DNA from: Tridacna crocea
Taxonomy: Eukaryota > Mollusca > Bivalvia > Cardiida > Cardiidae
Assembly: GCA_943736015.1 (NCBI GenBank)
Contig: OX031072.1
Span: forward strand, 3,499,501 to 3,563,500
DNA: 64,000 nucleotides
Direction of reading: 5' to 3'
A model generated the notes under the pieces. That model had not been told where the DNA came from. It saw only the letters and a list, made by a program, of their open reading frames with translations, and made no database searches. The translations under genes and the position numbers were made by a program. Shown in pieces: positions 62,026 through 64,000 of this stretch. Positions within the stretch are counted from its first letter, which is position 1; every line of letters starts with the position of its first letter.

Positions 62026-62380
62026 CCTGACCAAAACAAACAGACAAAAATAACCATCTACATGTATGGAATCACTCAAAATAAATTCATCCCATGTATT
62101 TGTCAACAAAGCTATTTCCATATGGATGAATAACAACGTTCAATAAATAAATAAACACACAAACAAAATGCAACCTACGTACAGGTTCATTCCCCTTTCC
62201 CACCCCCGTTTTTTCATTTTTGACTCGCAATCAACTGTTTTGAACATTGCTGAAATCTAAATTCCAAGACTTTCTAGCATATCTCCTAAGACATTTTTAT
62301 CTCAACTAATGAGAGAACTAGTCTTAGAATATTCCTCTCTTGAACTGAATGCAAAACACTGACAGAAATAAGGCGTTTCC
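62026..62380. other. No feature recognised
   Basis: A+T-rich spacer with AATAAATAAAT near 62142-62152. Confidence 0.4.
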
Positions 62381-62607
62381 TTATTCCCTTTCCAAACAAT
62401 CCCTTGTTTTAACAACCCAGAAGAAGAGGCTTTCTGAAAACATTGTGGGAAAAGGAGAAAATGCTGGTGACCAGCATTTTCTTCTTTTCCCAAAATGTTT
62501 TCAGTTCTTCTACAGTCAAGTTTTAATTTCTTAGTCACATTTATTTTGTCATCTGCAAATGCTTTCAATTTGGATAACTTTAATTTGTCGTTTGTAAAAA
62601 GAGTTAA
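62381..62607 (+). mobile_element. Family A MITE
   Basis: TTATTCCCTTTCC to GTAAAAAGAGTTAA; hairpin loop GGTGACC. Confidence 0.9.
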
Positions 62608-62671
62608 AACAGCTCAACTGCTCCAAAGCACTCAGTGTTGAGCATGCGGCACCAAAGAAAAAAAAAATCTA

Positions 62672-63117
62672 AGAAAAGGGAGCTAAATGCATTTGCTAAA
62701 AAACATCACCCCAGGCAGCCTGTGCTGTCTGAACTGTAGGCAAACTTTTTGATTTGTAAGATTTGTCTGCATGTCGATTTTAACTCATTACCAAACAACA
62801 ATATTTTAGGTTTGTCCATATCAAAAGCATTTGCAGACGACAAAATAAAAGTGACTGAAAATTTGAAATTTGTTTTGTGAAGGATAGAAAACATTGTGGG
62901 AAAAGGAGAAAATGCTGGTAATCAGCATTTTCTCCTTTTCCCACAATGTTTTCAAAAGGCTTCTTTCTCAGGGGCGTCAAAAGTAGGGATTGTGTGGTAA
63001 TGGGTTAACCTGGAATTTAGCCAATCATTAGACAACATGCATTTTAGGGATCTATAACTCTGTGATGACTCTCTTAGTTAAAGGCATTAAATCCCTTTTT
63101 ACCAGAAACTAGCTCAA
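62672..63117 (+). mobile_element. Family F element, diverged, with nested MITE (F6)
   Basis: GGGAGCTAAATGCATTTGC and CAGGCAGCCTGTGCTGTCTG at the left, TTAAATCCCTTTTTACCAGA at the right. Terminal repeats are poorly kept. Confidence 0.5.
62779..63008 (-). mobile_element. Family A MITE nested in F6
   Basis: TTAACTCATTACC to GGTAATGGGTTAA, hairpin with the single mismatch pair GGTAATCAG. Confidence 0.95.
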
Positions 63118-63144
63118 CACCATGTGCCTTTGTTTGACACTTCA

Positions 63145-63268
63145 TTAATTCTTTACCAAATGAAAAATTTTCGGGGTTGTCCAAATTGAAAGCATTTGCA
63201 GACGACAAATTAAATGTTGCTGAAATGATTTCTCTCTTTGATAGGGCAGAAAACATTGTGGGAAAAGG
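63145..63268 (-). mobile_element. Family A MITE, left part, cut by G5
   Basis: TTAATTCTTTACC, long arm and the first hairpin arm up to GTGGGAAAAGGA, where the G5 head begins. The rest must lie beyond G5, outside the window. Confidence 0.85.
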
Positions 63269-64000
63269 AAACCAAGAGGGCCAAGATGGCCCTGGATCAC
63301 TCACCTGAATTTTTGAGATGACCATAGTCTATTTTTTTTTTTGAGGTATTGAAACATTGGAACCAATTTTATAATTTTGCCAAGCAATTTTCAAAAGGTC
63401 ACCTGTAAAAGTCATTTTGAAATCTGACCATCAGTTTCAAAAGGAAGAATTTTTAAGAATTCTTCATTTCTGTATAAGAGCAAGTAGCCCCCATCCACGA
63501 GAGCCATGTTTCTTGATAGATCAAAATTTACGACAAGTTTTGAAAAGGGTCACCCAAGGAACATCCCTCTGAAATTATTTCAAAATCTGACCAGGGGTTT
63601 CAGAGAAAGAGAATTTTTAAAGAATTTCATCATGTCTGTATAGTGCAAGTAGCCCCTATTCACAAGAGCCATGTTTCTTGACCAATCAAAATTTCCCGGA
63701 CAACTTTTGAAAAGGGTAACCCAAGGAACATCTCTGTCAGATTATTTTAAAATCTGACCACGGGTTTCAGAGAAGAAGAATTTTCAAGAATTTCTTCATT
63801 TCCATATAGTGCAAGTAGCCCCCATTCACTAGAGCCATGTTTCTTGGCCAATCAAAATTTCACGAACAATTTTAGAAAAGGGTCACCCAAGGAACATTTC
63901 TGTGAAATTATTTCAAAATCTGACCAGCCATTTCAGAGAAGAAGAATTTTCAAGAATTTCTTCATTTCTGTATAGTGCAAGTAGCCCCCATTCACCAGTG
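63269..64000 (+). repeat. Family G tandem-core repeat, third unit type (G5)
   Basis: Head AACCAAGAGGGCCAAGATGG, then units of 165-166 bp marked by GCAAGTAGCCCCCATTC at about 63480, 63645, 63811 and 63977. Unit words (CCATGTTTCTTGACCAATC, GGTCACCCAAGGAACATC) are unlike G1/G2, though the head and period are the same. Continues past the window end. Confidence 0.88.

Noticed and set aside
1-64000. CRISPR array, operons, bacterial genes
   Set aside because: The tandem repeats have no short-repeat/spacer pattern, and no long dense reading frames exist on either strand.
1-64000. LTR retrotransposon, Polinton or other virus-derived fossil
   Set aside because: I saw no paired long terminal repeats with TG...CA ends and no gag, integrase, protease, capsid or envelope-like frame; the only reverse-transcriptase remnant is of LINE type.

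Overview
The window looks like gene-poor, A+T-rich intergenic DNA from an animal, most likely a heterodont bivalve mollusc. This rests on the repeat families I recognise (GGGCCATGATGGCCCT-headed repeats with tandem cores, tRNA-derived SINEs, many fold-back MITEs) and on the lack of operons, ribosome-binding sites or long reading frames. The species is not determinable by eye. I find no intact protein-coding gene. The coding-like remains are a 5'-truncated LINE reverse-transcriptase C-terminus (about 42.8-43.4 kb, minus), a possible degenerate metalloproteinase-like exon (about 35.4 kb, minus) and an unrecognised 113-residue frame (19.0 kb).

The dominant component is family A, a 225-230 bp MITE with TTAA target sites, CCC...GGG piggyBac-like ends and a roughly 62 bp perfect hairpin (arm ATTGTGGGAAAAGGAGAAAA). 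More than fifty copies or pieces are spread over the whole 64 kb. Family B is a second TTAA hairpin MITE (arm begins GGACAGTGTAGATC). Family C is a wholly palindromic element with CWG target duplications, which points to PIF/Harbinger. Other families are D (fold-back, 1-835, 11.1 kb, 15 kb, 16 kb), E and F (GC-rich double-hairpin TIR elements), G (tandem-core repeat, period 163-167 bp), H (350 bp retroposon with 8-11 bp target duplications), K (TA-flanked TIR MITE), L (hAT-like), T (TIR element with 8-9 bp duplications), U (Helentron-like, two copies), V (532 bp giant palindrome) and four tRNA-derived SINE types (M, O, P, X).

Layout: 0-3.3 kb D mosaic, A/B MITEs and a 290-bp triplication; 4-6.2 kb nested H copies and B; 7-13.7 kb F, E, C, K and A nests; 14.4-16 kb hAT-like element and a SINE-bearing tandem array; 17-23.3 kb G arrays, A clusters and a three-level B(C(B)) nest; 27-30 kb H, G and an 0.8 kb duplicated segment; 31-35 kb A-in-A nest, E with a 17 bp duplication, the partner of the duplicated segment and SINE P; 36-44 kb repeat S and two U elements, one inside H; 45-49 kb A, H, T and F, and a MITE between 79 bp direct repeats; 51-53 kb A copies split by V and T; 54-64 kb SINE X, an AGGTCA-rich tandem repeat and runs of A MITEs ending in a G array that leaves the window.

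The elements interact by insertion, not as a pathway. Hairpin centres recur as insertion sites and breakpoints, changes in one hairpin arm are mirrored in the other, and MITEs stack on each other's TTAA sites. Throughout, family A is called '+' when the short arm (CAATCCC...GACCCTGAG) lies on the left and '-' when it lies on the right.
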